Part shown: positions 43,201 through 51,261 of the stretch, piece by piece | Layout: every line of letters begins with the position of its first letter | Position numbering within the stretch: the stretch's first letter is position 1 | Assembly: GCF_042788235.1 (NCBI RefSeq) | Contig: NZ_JBHZOL010000086.1 | Location: 62,001 to 126,000 of the forward strand | Length of the DNA stretch: 64,000 nucleotides | Reading direction: 5' to 3' | From: Sphaerothrix epifaneia | GTDB lineage: Bacteria > Cyanobacteriota > Cyanobacteriia > Phormidesmidales > Phormidesmidaceae | Position numbers and translations under genes: made by a program | Notes under the pieces: model-generated | Database searches by the model: none | What the model was told of the DNA's origin: nothing | The model's input: only the letters and a program-made list of their open reading frames with translations

Positions 43201-43980
43201 CCCAACTGTCAACTCCGTAGGGGCACCCCGTACCTGTACCTCAACCGCAGTCAGGGGAGTGCTATCTCCTTGGGCCGTCACTGTAATTTGGTTGACACCC
43301 GATTTTAGTGACACTCCGTACCAAGTTTCAGTCACCAGTCCGGTTTCGGCGTTGGTTTCCGTACGACCAATTAACTCTGTATTCACCACCGAGTCATTGA
43401 CCCGTAGCTGCACAGTTGCCCCACTGGGGTACTGCAAAATTACTGTGGCTGCGGGTACATCCAAAATGCTGCCAACAGTTGGTGTTAGAATTTGCACCTG
43501 ACTGGCATTAAAGCGAGATGCAGGAGATACTTCAGACGCTTCATCTGCGGTGGATGGTGTGGTTTCTACCCTTTCAACCAAATTGAGTTCATCAGCACGG
43601 CCTTGGGAAACCGTCGCTTCGTTAGCAAAGCGGCCAGCGCTGGCATCAGCCTCAACTGCGATCGCAGCTTGTGATCCAAGGTTAGTGGCAGTGGCTGCCG
43701 TGGTTTCCTCTCGGATTTCTGAGAACTGATTAGTTTGAGAGTTACTAAACTGCACACCCGTTTCACCGCCAAGGGTGGTAGTAACGCTGTTACCCGGTAA
43801 GGTCACTTGTCCCGCATCGGCAGTGAGTTGCGCATTGTTTTGCTGGGCTTCTTGTTGAGGAGTAGCCTCCAGCGCCTCGGCAAAAGCGGGTTGGAGCGAA
43901 GTGAACATGCCAACGCCGCCTGTGACGGTTGCCATTAGGCCAGCACCCAGCCGAGCATGTTTGTTTTGCTGGCGTGACAT
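40213..43980 (-). CDS. Predicted outer-membrane beta-barrel with Ig-like N-terminal domains
   Basis: A 1255-residue exported protein. After the signal peptide (cut near AFA at 34) comes an Ala/Gln/Thr-rich linker to about 160, an Ig-like domain (VPAATVILQYPSGATVQLRV), then a Big_1/invasin-like domain (VTVQGELLDENGNRS, VTLTASDGEF). From about 380 to 1230 the sequence alternates polar and aromatic residues in some 20-26 amphipathic strands split by acidic turns, as in a large barrel. A distinctive block is GSDYEIDYDRGTVLFRDAIL; a similar G-x-Y-x-I-D-Y-x-x-G-x-I pattern occurs in SprA-type translocons. A 20-residue tail (QPVIQPVSAVETATNE) follows the last strand. Role as pore, anchor or usher is inference. 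Confidence 0.8.
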   Translation of the reverse strand: MSRQQNKHARLGAGLMATVTGGVGMFTSLQPAFAEALEATPQQEAQQNNAQLTADAGQVTLPGNSVTTTLGGETGVQFSNSQTNQFSEIREETTAATATNLGSQAAIAVEADASAGRFANEATVSQGRADELNLVERVETTPSTADEASEVSPASRFNASQVQILTPTVGSILDVPAATVILQYPSGATVQLRVNDSVVNTELIGRTETNAETGLVTETWYGVSLKSGVNQITVTAQGDSTPLTAVEVQVRGAPTELTVGTRQAEVAADGRSTVTVQGELLDENGNRSTWDAVVTLTASDGEFVSADYSPDTPGFQVQAQNGYFTAELKSSLEAHLVQLQAVSNTLIAFGQVQFVTQQRPTLVSGVVDLSFGARGTNFYSSYRDFLPADGDNRYELDLDAAVFATGSIGEWLFTGAYNSDRPLNEDCAGNVSLFRQDSNCDNKYPVYGDDSQRDVIAPSIDNLYLRLERTSPVLGAGSDYVMWGDYSTEEFSNASQLFTATNRQLHGFKFNYNLGDLALTGFYGNNIEGFQRDTIAPDGTSGNYFLSRRLIVPGSESIFIEFEELDRPGTVVERQQVFRGSDYEIDYDRGTVLFRDAILRTAVDDFGQVLVRRIVATYQYESQGESTNIIGGRIQYNLDRTLNQSSWIGASYLQENQGNREFELMGADAQISFGDTTRLIAEYAYSSSDFDLSGPISGSAYRVELDGSVSDWLQGRAYYRHTDPGFNNQATTSFTPGQTRYGAQINARIADDTALRLQFDQENNEGTAPRPLLTLADLLTPGSSPLPGSRVDNSLTTYSVGLSQRLGDSNLELDWIHRDRIDRAAIDRLTANSDQIRTRLSTNLGNNTTVYAQNELNLSSESDPLYPNRTLFGMNWQLMPGISLGVNQIFFGDGGLNYRDSITTVDLSGEYNLSADTTIHGRFSVIEGQQIGGAIGFDQGFTLAPGLRLDLAYEHIFNNLYGSTAAGATFAQPFAVGSGASALQLTNGDSFSIGLAYTDNPDYQANARLEHRTSSQGSNTVFTASALGRLTPAVSALFNYEWASAANQGLEGLNGSSTLKLGLAYRDPNDDRFNALLRYEHRINPSSLPTNLLFGSDINSEEHLLSAEAIYAPNWQWELYGKYAFRNSSTRIGGAVGDVVVDEFSSTNAVHLAQIRATYRFGYDWDLTAEARWIGSSGYSEFGGALELGYYMTPDLRLYTGYSFGGANDRDFTGSDRSASGLYVGITAKLNNLFDGFGSQPVIQPVSAVETATNE

Positions 43981-45527
43981 TATTGAGCCTCCTGTTGAGC
44001 AGCGGGTGTAACCGCGAAATTCATGCGCACCATGCCACCCGGAGCCAAATTGACCAGGCGTGACTGGCTATTGCGCTCCCGAACATACAGGTTGGGAGCC
44101 AGTGTGTATCCAGGCAAACTGCTAAGGTCAAGCGTTCCAGAACGCCGACCTGGCAGCATATTGGCTACAGAGAACAGTCCGTTAGCATCGGTTACAATGC
44201 GGTTGCCATCATCCAAAAAAACCACCGCATTGGGCAGACCTGGTTCACCCGGTTGTTGTTCGCCGTCAAAGTTTTTGTCTACAAATACGCGGCCAATCAG
44301 CGTACCGCAGTCAGAAAGAATCCCCGCTTCAAGTCGCATCAAATGGCTAACGGGGCCATCTTGCAAAACAAAATCATTGTCAGTGCGTGCGGCATTGGCG
44401 ATCGCTGAATTTCGACCTGTCCCCCGTCGAGCATCTGGCGTAATTTGCAAAGCGTAGACAAGGTTGAGAACGCCGTTTGTCGGAAGCTGAACTGGAGTAG
44501 AAAAGACTACGGTGTGTCCGTCTCTACTGGCAGTTGCTTCAATGGGCACTATTTGGCCATTGATTTCGCCGCGCACTGATTCTGGCAGAAAGCGAAAGCC
44601 GAAAGGAAGCTGGTCTGAAGCACTAACAGCATCAAGCGGCACCTCTGACAAGTTGCGCAGCGTCAAGCGATAAACAGCAGTATCTCCAGGTTGAGCTGCA
44701 GCGCGATCGGCGGTTTTGGTGATCTCTAGCTGATTGTTTTTGCACAGCATCACCCCCAAAGCCAGAGAGAAAAGATTCAGCCCCTGCGTTTCGGCGTTAA
44801 GCACTTCGACAACCGTGTCTGTCACCTGAATGCCACCCGTTGCAGAGAGAGGTTGACCATCCAAGGCAGTAGCTCGATAGCGGACAATGCTGTTGTTGAC
44901 CCCACCAGTACTGTTAAGAATTTCCAGAAGCACACGCCGCTCTGGCAAGCCAGAATCACTGGGCGATCGCACCACCAGAATGTATTGGGCACCCACACTG
45001 GTTTGCTGCAATCCAGCATTAACAGGGCTGATTAAATTCGCATCGGGGTCGAAGAGAAAGTTGTATTGACCGGCATCCGCGTTTGTTAAAGAGAAGGGGT
45101 TGACGTTATCGACGTTAGGCGCTTTGCCACCAGCCACGCCGTTACCCGTTATGTCAGGAAACTCAGTAGGCGTGAGAGTCAGCAAGTTACCCAACTCAAT
45201 GCCTGAGGCATCAGGCTCATAAAGAGCGATAGAGAATCCCGCATAGTTAGGTAATGGATTACCATCACATCCCAAAATCTGGCCTAGCGGATCTACCAGG
45301 GCAGTAGACGTTAGCGCCGTACCACCTGAAACGCCTGTGAATGTATAACCATTGGCTGGATCGCGATAGCTGTAAGCTGCTTGGTTTTGAATGGGTTCGG
45401 TAACTGGACTGAGCTGGGCTAGGCTGGTCGTAGACCCGTGGAGTAAGCTGCCAACTATGGCCATAGCAGCTAAGCTTCGCAGCCAAAGGCGTTTATGTCG
45501 CTTGGAGTAATGTTTTGGGCGTTTCAT
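43980..45527 (-). CDS. Exported DUF11 / SdrD_B-like protein coupled to the barrel gene
   Basis: A 515-residue exported protein. The start is the ATG at 45527 (MKRPKHYSKRHKRLWL, basic signal, cut near SLA at 37). The next 250 residues are a beta-rich domain (NYAGFSIALYEPDASG). Then comes a DUF11 repeat (LEITKTADRAAAQPGDTAVY, VYRLTLRNLSEVPLDAV) and a SdrD_B/Cna-B-like domain (LIGRVFVDKNFDGEQQPGEP, VVFLDDGNRIVTDANGLFSV), ending in VRMNFAV. Its stop overlaps the ATG of the barrel gene by one base (TAATG), so the two are likely made together. The pair could form one surface complex. Confidence 0.85.
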   Translation of the reverse strand: MKRPKHYSKRHKRLWLRSLAAMAIVGSLLHGSTTSLAQLSPVTEPIQNQAAYSYRDPANGYTFTGVSGGTALTSTALVDPLGQILGCDGNPLPNYAGFSIALYEPDASGIELGNLLTLTPTEFPDITGNGVAGGKAPNVDNVNPFSLTNADAGQYNFLFDPDANLISPVNAGLQQTSVGAQYILVVRSPSDSGLPERRVLLEILNSTGGVNNSIVRYRATALDGQPLSATGGIQVTDTVVEVLNAETQGLNLFSLALGVMLCKNNQLEITKTADRAAAQPGDTAVYRLTLRNLSEVPLDAVSASDQLPFGFRFLPESVRGEINGQIVPIEATASRDGHTVVFSTPVQLPTNGVLNLVYALQITPDARRGTGRNSAIANAARTDNDFVLQDGPVSHLMRLEAGILSDCGTLIGRVFVDKNFDGEQQPGEPGLPNAVVFLDDGNRIVTDANGLFSVANMLPGRRSGTLDLSSLPGYTLAPNLYVRERNSQSRLVNLAPGGMVRMNFAVTPAAQQEAQ

Positions 45528-45593
45528 GTATGATTCGGATTCTCCGCAGATTCCCTTAGGCCAAACAAAGGAAAAGCATGTGGGCACAAAAAT

Positions 45594-45617
45594 CCCCTGA
45601 GGCGACTGCCTCAGGGG
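45594..45617 (-). terminator. Intrinsic terminator inside surface cluster
   Basis: CCCCTGAGGC and GCCTCAGGGG form a perfect 10-pair stem with a four-base loop; read on the minus strand it is followed by ATTTTTG. It lies between the 45779 gene and the 45527 start, so the first two genes may be cut off from the rest. Another hairpin, CAGGTTGGG 45738-45746 with CCCAACCTG 45758-45766, lies just after the stop of the 45779 gene. Confidence 0.75.
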
Positions 45618-45778
45618 TAAGTCAGCCAGAGATCAAAAATGATTGGGAATTAATTGACAAGCTTGAGATTAAAGCTTGGGCAGATGCGGCAGGTGCGATT
45701 TGGAGCGTTATGCATCATGCTCAGTGTTGATGAGCACCAGGTTGGGCAAATTAGTTACCCAACCTGATGACAACAGCC

Positions 45779-46345
45779 TTAGTCCACGGTGACTTCGTAA
45801 GTAACCTTGACCGTTTCAGCAGCAGTGAGGGAATCAGCAAAATCCCATTTGACATGGGTGTAGGCTTCAGCTGGGGCGGGCTGCAACTCTACCGTGCCAT
45901 CGGCTAAGGTCACTTCAACCATGGGCTCTGCCACAAAAGTTTGACCATTATCAATGCTATAGGTCAGTTCAGCCCCATTGTTGCCAGCAGCGGAATCTAA
46001 AATGTAGGTCGTTTGCGTGGGAACAGGCTGGGTAATCACTAGATTGGTAGCTTCTAGATCGCCTGAATTAGCGCCATCTACGGTGTAACGGAGAACGTCA
46101 CCGGGCTGAACTTTGACCTGACCTTCTAGCTGTTCCCAGCTGATTTTTTCTTGACCGTTTGCATCTAGCTCAAGCACTTGCTTTTCAGCACTTAAAGTTA
46201 GACGCACTTCAGGACGACGAATAGCTTCTACAATTGCATCCGTCACTTCTGCAATTTGGGCACGAACTGGTTCGCTGCTAACAAAGGGGATAACGCCTGC
46301 AACAGCAAGAGCACTTAGACCAACAATCCAACGTTTCATAGTCAT
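45779..46345 (-). CDS. Small exported DUF11-type protein
   Basis: A 188-residue exported protein with a single DUF11-like domain. Signal peptide MTMKRWIVGLSALAVAGVIP ends near AQ at 31. A helical stretch (IAEVTDAIVEAIRRPEVRLT) leads into KVQPGDVLRYTVDGANSGDL, ATNLVITQPVPTQTTYI and the last strand VKVTYEVTVD. It starts at the ATG at 46345 or the next one at 46339. It may be a structural subunit for the larger DUF11 protein upstream; this is inferred from its small size and place. Hairpins lie on both sides. Confidence 0.82.
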   Translation of the reverse strand: MTMKRWIVGLSALAVAGVIPFVSSEPVRAQIAEVTDAIVEAIRRPEVRLTLSAEKQVLELDANGQEKISWEQLEGQVKVQPGDVLRYTVDGANSGDLEATNLVITQPVPTQTTYILDSAAGNNGAELTYSIDNGQTFVAEPMVEVTLADGTVELQPAPAEAYTHVKWDFADSLTAAETVKVTYEVTVD

Positions 46346-46406
46346 GGTTTTCCGAATTGAGTCAACAAGTATTGGGAGAAAGGTGTGACAAACTAAGCGT
46401 GTTGTA

Positions 46407-46426
46407 TGGGGTGACAAATCACCCCA
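46407..46426. repeat. Hairpin between first two surface genes
   Basis: TGGGGTGA and TCACCCCA form a perfect eight-pair stem with a four-base loop. It lies 16 bases past the stop of the 46442 gene. It has no T-run, so processing, mRNA protection or weak pausing are possible. Confidence 0.55.
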
Positions 46427-46441
46427 CTTCACGGTTTGGGT

Positions 46442-48955
46442 TTAGTTCAGGCGGCGCTGGAAGGTGAAGTTGCCTGACTGTTGAGGCCCAACGACTCCTG
46501 AAATAGTGTCTACATACTTCGTGATGTCAGATGTCTGCGTTGTGCCTGACTGATCGGCTGCTGCCGTAGAGCCGCTAGCTCCACTAAAGAAGCCAATGCC
46601 ACCGCCTCTAGAATCGTTCGCAGTGTTGACAACGTTGCTAGTATCGATAACACCATTTGCGTCTTGGTCGAGTGCCCAGTTGTTACCGTTGGCCCCGGTG
46701 CCATCCTCAGTGATGATGACGTTATCAGCTGTAAGAACAACGTTGCCGCTACCCGACTGCTGTTCAGAGATATTGGTATAGGTAATGCGATACTCGATGA
46801 TGTTGCCGGGTTGCGGTGTCCGAGGTACATCCGCAACAGCAGAATTCGGGTCAATGGCAGGCAATGGGCCAGCACCATCTGGATCAACGGCAGGCGTTGA
46901 GTCGAAGCTGCCCTGACCAGCACCGACAGCAGGGCCATCTCCCTGCAGAATGCGAGATAGCTTCACCAGTTGCAAGAAGCCAGTGTAAACGCGATCGATG
47001 GTGGTGTTGCTGGCAGAGCCACCGGCGTTGGTGAGTGTCGCTGTGATCGGTACTGGGAACCCACGCTCGATATCAGTAGAAAGCGGCGTGTTGGCGGGGA
47101 GATCAACCTCAACACCATAGTCAACCTCTTGTCCTGCCGGAACGTTAACGACGGTGATAGGAGCTGGAGCTGGGCCACCCCCCAGACCTGTAAATACTCC
47201 ATTGGCCTGATCCCATTCATAGGTGGCTGTGCTGCCGTTGGGGCCAACGATAGTGACTTGGGTGCCATCCGGTAGGTCAGTGGCCGTTGCGGGCGGCGTT
47301 GGTACTAAGGTAATGTCGCCAGGATCAGTACCGTTGTTTTGAACCGAGTTGCTAAAGTTAACCGGGCTGGGGTTATAGGTACTGCCAGGAACAGAGCTAG
47401 CAGAGGGTACGAAGGCGGATTTGTTGGTGAAGTCGTCTTCGTCACTAGTTGGGCCAATAGCATCAGGCTCATCTAGCGGGCCGTTCAGAAGACTGGCTTG
47501 CACAGGATCGTTAAATTGTAGAACGATCGCTTCACCACCATCACCACTACCCGTATTGTTTTTGCCAGTATCTTCACCTGTGTTGGTGAGGTCGGTAGCG
47601 TCGTCAATATAACCATCACTCGGTGGGTCAAAATCGGTGGGTTCAACCCCGTCTTCGCCATCCTTTAAGTTGCTGGGCTGTTGGTCACCAGATTCATCCG
47701 CTACAACTTTGTTCGGATCAACCGGATCACCAGGGTTAGCAGCTTCGGAATAACCAAAGACTTGAGCCAAGTTAGCAACGTTGTCGCCACTTGTTACTCC
47801 GCTGGTAACCACGGTGAAACGGAAGGGTTGAACCGTCGTGCCGGGAGCAATGGAAGCAACTTGTCTGACGAAACCGATGCGAGTAATGTTGGCTGTTGCC
47901 CCAGTGCCAGACAAGGCTGCTGCTGGCGTGGTGTACCATCTGGCGCTGCTAGCCAAGGTGGAGGTTGCTTCAGCCGTGTAAACAACCTGCCAGCCAGCCG
48001 GTGCAGCAGGTGTTCCTGTCAGAGCGGTACCAGCCGGTACGGCATCAGAAACTAACACGTAATTGGCTGTACCGCCATCTACGCTGAGGGGTAAGGAGTA
48101 AAGGGGCCCCGGTGAAACTGGACTACCTATTGGTGCTGTGTCTTGAACTTCAAAAGACAGCTCATAGGTAACCTGGTCGTCAGTAATGATACTTGGATCG
48201 CCAGGAATCTGCTCAGAGATTGCTTTCTCTAATTTCACTAATGGGACGGTGAGGGAAGCGTTGCCTACCGTAATTTGTTGGGCATCACTGGCTTCGCGAA
48301 CACCGTTGGCTGGCGCACCATCTACTTCGCCTGCAGTGCCGTTGGCTAAATCGACGGTATAAACGTCGCCACCATCGGTGTTGAAAAGTTGGTTTTGACC
48401 GTTACCAGGGGTATTACCGAGCTGTACGGTAATGATGTCGTTGGGGTTAGCGTTGGAGTCAACTGTGACAGGAACACGTACTTGAACAGTTCCACCGGGA
48501 GGTACTGCACCTGTATCAAGAGATCCACCGGAAATAGCGGTAAAGCCTCCGCCTTGATCTACCTCAACTGGGCCGCTAATAACGCCTGGGCCAGTGATAT
48601 CAGCACTATTAGGGATGCGGAAGCTGGTGGTGTCGTTACCGACGTTGGTAATGACGTAGTTGTAGTAGAGGACATCACCTCTATCAACCGTGTTACCGTT
48701 GACATCGTCAACACCTGCGGCTTGAACAGTGATACCCGCAACTTCAGCAACTTCAACCGTTACGGTGTTGGAGGTAGTGGTTAGAGTTGACCCTGGATCG
48801 TTAGGGTCGTTGTAAGTAGCCGTGGCTGTGTTGCTAATGGAGGTTCCAGCGGCTGTACCATCTGCCAGTACCGCACCCACCATTTGTAGAGTACCGCCAA
48901 TTGCAAGAGCAGTGGCAATCAGTGGGCGATACTTTTTCCAACGAGTTTTAGTCAT
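46442..48955 (-). CDS. Large exported DUF11-repeat protein, first gene of cluster
   Basis: An 837-residue exported protein with the ATG at 48955; an ATG at 49039 would add 28 residues before the signal peptide. Signal MTKTRWKKYRPLIATALAIG is cut near LADG at 32. The amino module (GTSISNTATATYNDPNDPGS, VAEVAGITVQ, PPGGTVQVRVPVTVDSN) is paralogous to that of the 30592 gene. Two or three DUF11-type segments follow, with PGDPVDPNKVVAD and PQPGNIIEYRITYTNISEQQ, and a final strand NFTFQRRLN. The carboxy end lacks a sorting signal that I know. Its upstream gap of about 976 bases is the likely main promoter of the cluster. Confidence 0.85.
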   Translation of the reverse strand: MTKTRWKKYRPLIATALAIGGTLQMVGAVLADGTAAGTSISNTATATYNDPNDPGSTLTTTSNTVTVEVAEVAGITVQAAGVDDVNGNTVDRGDVLYYNYVITNVGNDTTSFRIPNSADITGPGVISGPVEVDQGGGFTAISGGSLDTGAVPPGGTVQVRVPVTVDSNANPNDIITVQLGNTPGNGQNQLFNTDGGDVYTVDLANGTAGEVDGAPANGVREASDAQQITVGNASLTVPLVKLEKAISEQIPGDPSIITDDQVTYELSFEVQDTAPIGSPVSPGPLYSLPLSVDGGTANYVLVSDAVPAGTALTGTPAAPAGWQVVYTAEATSTLASSARWYTTPAAALSGTGATANITRIGFVRQVASIAPGTTVQPFRFTVVTSGVTSGDNVANLAQVFGYSEAANPGDPVDPNKVVADESGDQQPSNLKDGEDGVEPTDFDPPSDGYIDDATDLTNTGEDTGKNNTGSGDGGEAIVLQFNDPVQASLLNGPLDEPDAIGPTSDEDDFTNKSAFVPSASSVPGSTYNPSPVNFSNSVQNNGTDPGDITLVPTPPATATDLPDGTQVTIVGPNGSTATYEWDQANGVFTGLGGGPAPAPITVVNVPAGQEVDYGVEVDLPANTPLSTDIERGFPVPITATLTNAGGSASNTTIDRVYTGFLQLVKLSRILQGDGPAVGAGQGSFDSTPAVDPDGAGPLPAIDPNSAVADVPRTPQPGNIIEYRITYTNISEQQSGSGNVVLTADNVIITEDGTGANGNNWALDQDANGVIDTSNVVNTANDSRGGGIGFFSGASGSTAAADQSGTTQTSDITKYVDTISGVVGPQQSGNFTFQRRLN

Positions 48956-49931
48956 TTTTGACTCTCTTTGTGTGTCTTGAAAACGATAAGTGGAAGAAAG
49001 AAGCGAGAAAGAATTAGGCTTCTTTGATGTAGTCAGCAAGCTTTGACTAGAGATTTAGACCAAGACAGATCGCCTTGAATGCCTGCTTTTGAGGGTAATG
49101 GAGTCATCTACAGGAAACTATCTGATGGAAAAACCGAAATAATTAGAAATTCTTTCTGAAGCTTATTTTTGAATTTTTGGTTCAAACAAAAGTCAGTTTT
49201 AATTTCTGAAAACTCTCGATTTCCACGAACTTAGTATGGTGATTAGCAATTAAAAAATATCTCGTACTTTATGCTGAATTTTTGTTGCTTTTAACCCAGT
49301 CAATTAAGCGATTTACACTTAAGTATTTATTGACGTACTTACGCAGCTTACTGATACAAATAAGTGAAGTCGCCGGAAATTGATGCTGTAGACTCAACGC
49401 TTTAAGGCCGAACGAAAACTGATATCCGTTAATTAGCAGAATAAATTTCAGCTTTTTGGCTCTGGCCAAAAGCTAAAGAATGCAGACTTTTCTTTAATAG
49501 AACTTATGCTTCAGCAGCAGCAGGGTCACTCAAACAGACTGCAGTTGAGGCTTTCAAAGGTTGAAAGCCCTGCTAGCGGCTATTTTTTAGTCCGTCGATA
49601 ATACTGAAAAAGCTATGACGGGATTTGCTTACGTGTTATCCACAAGCTGTTCAGAATGAATACGGAGAAAGATCGGCGATCGCCTTATGAGATCCATTAG
49701 GTATACCGATAAAGGGTCTTACCCCTCAGCAAGATCAGATGAAGCTAATTTAGGTGGCGGGCTTGCTAGAGACCATCATTTTTTGCAATTTGCTTCTCTA
49801 ATGCGGTCTTTAGACAGGGGTTGCTCACAGGCACGCTCAATGATGTGTGCCTCAAGCAGCCTCCATCAAACTCAAAGTTTTGCTAGCCCCGTATCATAAT
49901 CGGAGAGGTAGCTAACTGAGTAATTGTCAGC
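48956..49931. other. AT-rich gap upstream of surface cluster
   Basis: Almost a kilobase, AT-rich for 49100-49350, that carries the promoters of the cluster (minus) and the TPR gene (plus). Two short frames (49269-49469 minus, 49687-49899 plus) have no protein-like pattern and are not called. A stem GGCTTTC 49549-49555 with GAAAGCC 49563-49569, followed after 12 bases by TATTTTTTAG, may end a small plus-strand RNA. HIP1-like sites are sparse here. Confidence 0.4.
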
Positions 49932-50363
49932 ATGACAGATATTTTGGTTTCCACAGAGTTTTGGGTTTGGCTAGGGCTGGTCACCGCTATTTTGGGTTTC
50001 GGCGCAACTGCTATGATCAACGCTTACGCTCGGCCTAAGCTTGATGCAGTCCTGGCTTTAACAGCGATCGCAAAGCCCTCTACACCGCTGAACTCTGATG
50101 CGATCGCTTGGTTTGATCAAGGTTGCAACGTCTATAACCATAGTCAATATCGAGAATCTAGCGAGCTATTTAGCCAGGTAATTCAACAAGAACCGACCTG
50201 TGCAGAAGCGTTTCACAATCGAGGATTAGCTCAGGCTAATTTGGGCAATTACAATCTGGCGGTGGCAGATTTGCTCAAAGCAAGTGAGCTTTATGATCGA
50301 CAGGAGACTAAAGTCGGCATTGATCGGGTTAAACAAGATTTAGAAGTTTTAGCTCAACGGTAG
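49932..50363 (+). CDS. Membrane-anchored TPR protein
   Basis: A 143-residue protein with one amino-terminal span (FWVWLGLVTAILGFGATAM, about 8-26) and a soluble domain of two TPR repeats (DAIAWFDQGCNVYNHSQYRE and AEAFHNRGLAQANLGNYNLA). TPR modules bind partner proteins; here the partner is unknown. The stop is followed three bases later by the tlyA start, so the two are likely co-transcribed. It is the first plus-strand gene after the surface cluster, but the orientation argues against joint expression with it. Confidence 0.8.
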   Translation: MTDILVSTEFWVWLGLVTAILGFGATAMINAYARPKLDAVLALTAIAKPSTPLNSDAIAWFDQGCNVYNHSQYRESSELFSQVIQQEPTCAEAFHNRGLAQANLGNYNLAVADLLKASELYDRQETKVGIDRVKQDLEVLAQR

Positions 50364-50366
50364 TGA

Positions 50367-51191
50367 TTGGTGGCAAAACAACGGTTAGATACACTTTTGG
50401 TTGACTTAGGGCTTTGTGATTCGCGACAGCAGGCTCAGCGCTGTATTCGAGCAGGTGAGGTTAAAGTCCATCAACAAATAATTGATAAACCCGGTACGTT
50501 GATTGATGCAGCAGACGAGATTGAACTCAAGCAGAAGTCTCCTTTTGTTTCTAGGGGAGGAGAAAAGTTAGCCAAAGCGTTAATAGAGTTTTCGCTGGCA
50601 GTCAGCGATCGCGTCTGCCTAGACGGCGGTATCTCAACGGGGGGCTTTACCGATTGTTTGCTACAGGCAGGCGCGAAACAAGTGTATGGCGTAGATGTAG
50701 GGTATGGCCAGGTTGCCTGGACGTTACGCCAAGACCCACGGGTAGTGCTGCGCGAACGTACCAATATTCGCTACCTAAAACCGGAAGATTTATATACAGA
50801 TGGCAGTGATTATCCTGACTTAGGGGTCATGGATGTCTCTTTTATCTCTTTGACCAAAGTATTGCCTGCTTTTTGGCAGCTTTTAAAATCTCCGCGAGAG
50901 GCGGTACTGCTTGTGAAGCCACAGTTTGAGGTAGGGCGAGACAAAATTGGTAAAAAAGGTGTTGTCCGGGACTTTAAAGACCAGGCGGCGGCTATTTGGC
51001 AGGTTGTGGCAGCAGCAAGAGCTATAGGTTGGAGCGATTGTGGCTTGACTTGGTCGCCTTTGGTAGGGCCAGCAGGCAACATTGAATATTTACTCTGGTT
51101 GATGCAAACAGCAGAAGCCTCAAATAGCCCTTTGACCTTTGAACAGACTTTGGCGATCGCGCAGCAGGCTCGACAAGGAGGCGCGAGTTAG
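50367..51191 (+). CDS. tlyA: TlyA-family rRNA methyltransferase (S4 + FtsJ)
   Basis: TlyA proteins, long called haemolysin A, 2'-O-methylate ribosomal RNA. The 274-residue protein has an S4 RNA-binding domain (RLDTLLVDLGLCDSRQQAQR, IRAGEVKVH) and an FtsJ-like Rossmann domain with FVSRGGEKLAKALIEF, CLDGGISTGGFTDCLLQ, VYGVDVGYGQVAW and LLVKPQFEVGR. The start may be TTG at 50367 or GTG at 50370; both open the S4 domain. I know of no evidence for haemolysis in cyanobacteria. Confidence 0.93.
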   Translation: MVAKQRLDTLLVDLGLCDSRQQAQRCIRAGEVKVHQQIIDKPGTLIDAADEIELKQKSPFVSRGGEKLAKALIEFSLAVSDRVCLDGGISTGGFTDCLLQAGAKQVYGVDVGYGQVAWTLRQDPRVVLRERTNIRYLKPEDLYTDGSDYPDLGVMDVSFISLTKVLPAFWQLLKSPREAVLLVKPQFEVGRDKIGKKGVVRDFKDQAAAIWQVVAAARAIGWSDCGLTWSPLVGPAGNIEYLLWLMQTAEASNSPLTFEQTLAIAQQARQGGAS

Positions 51192-51261
51192 CCTTGTAAA
51201 TGGGCATTTTAAGGATGCTGCTCAGCGGCAACTACTTATCTTTGTCCAGGTGTGTACTACG

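Noticed and set aside
49269..49469. Short minus-strand frame in the gap before the surface cluster
   Set aside because: No conserved-looking segment and AT-rich composition; likely chance.
49687..49899. Short plus-strand frame before the TPR gene
   Set aside because: Ser/Arg-rich without pattern and no ribosome site.
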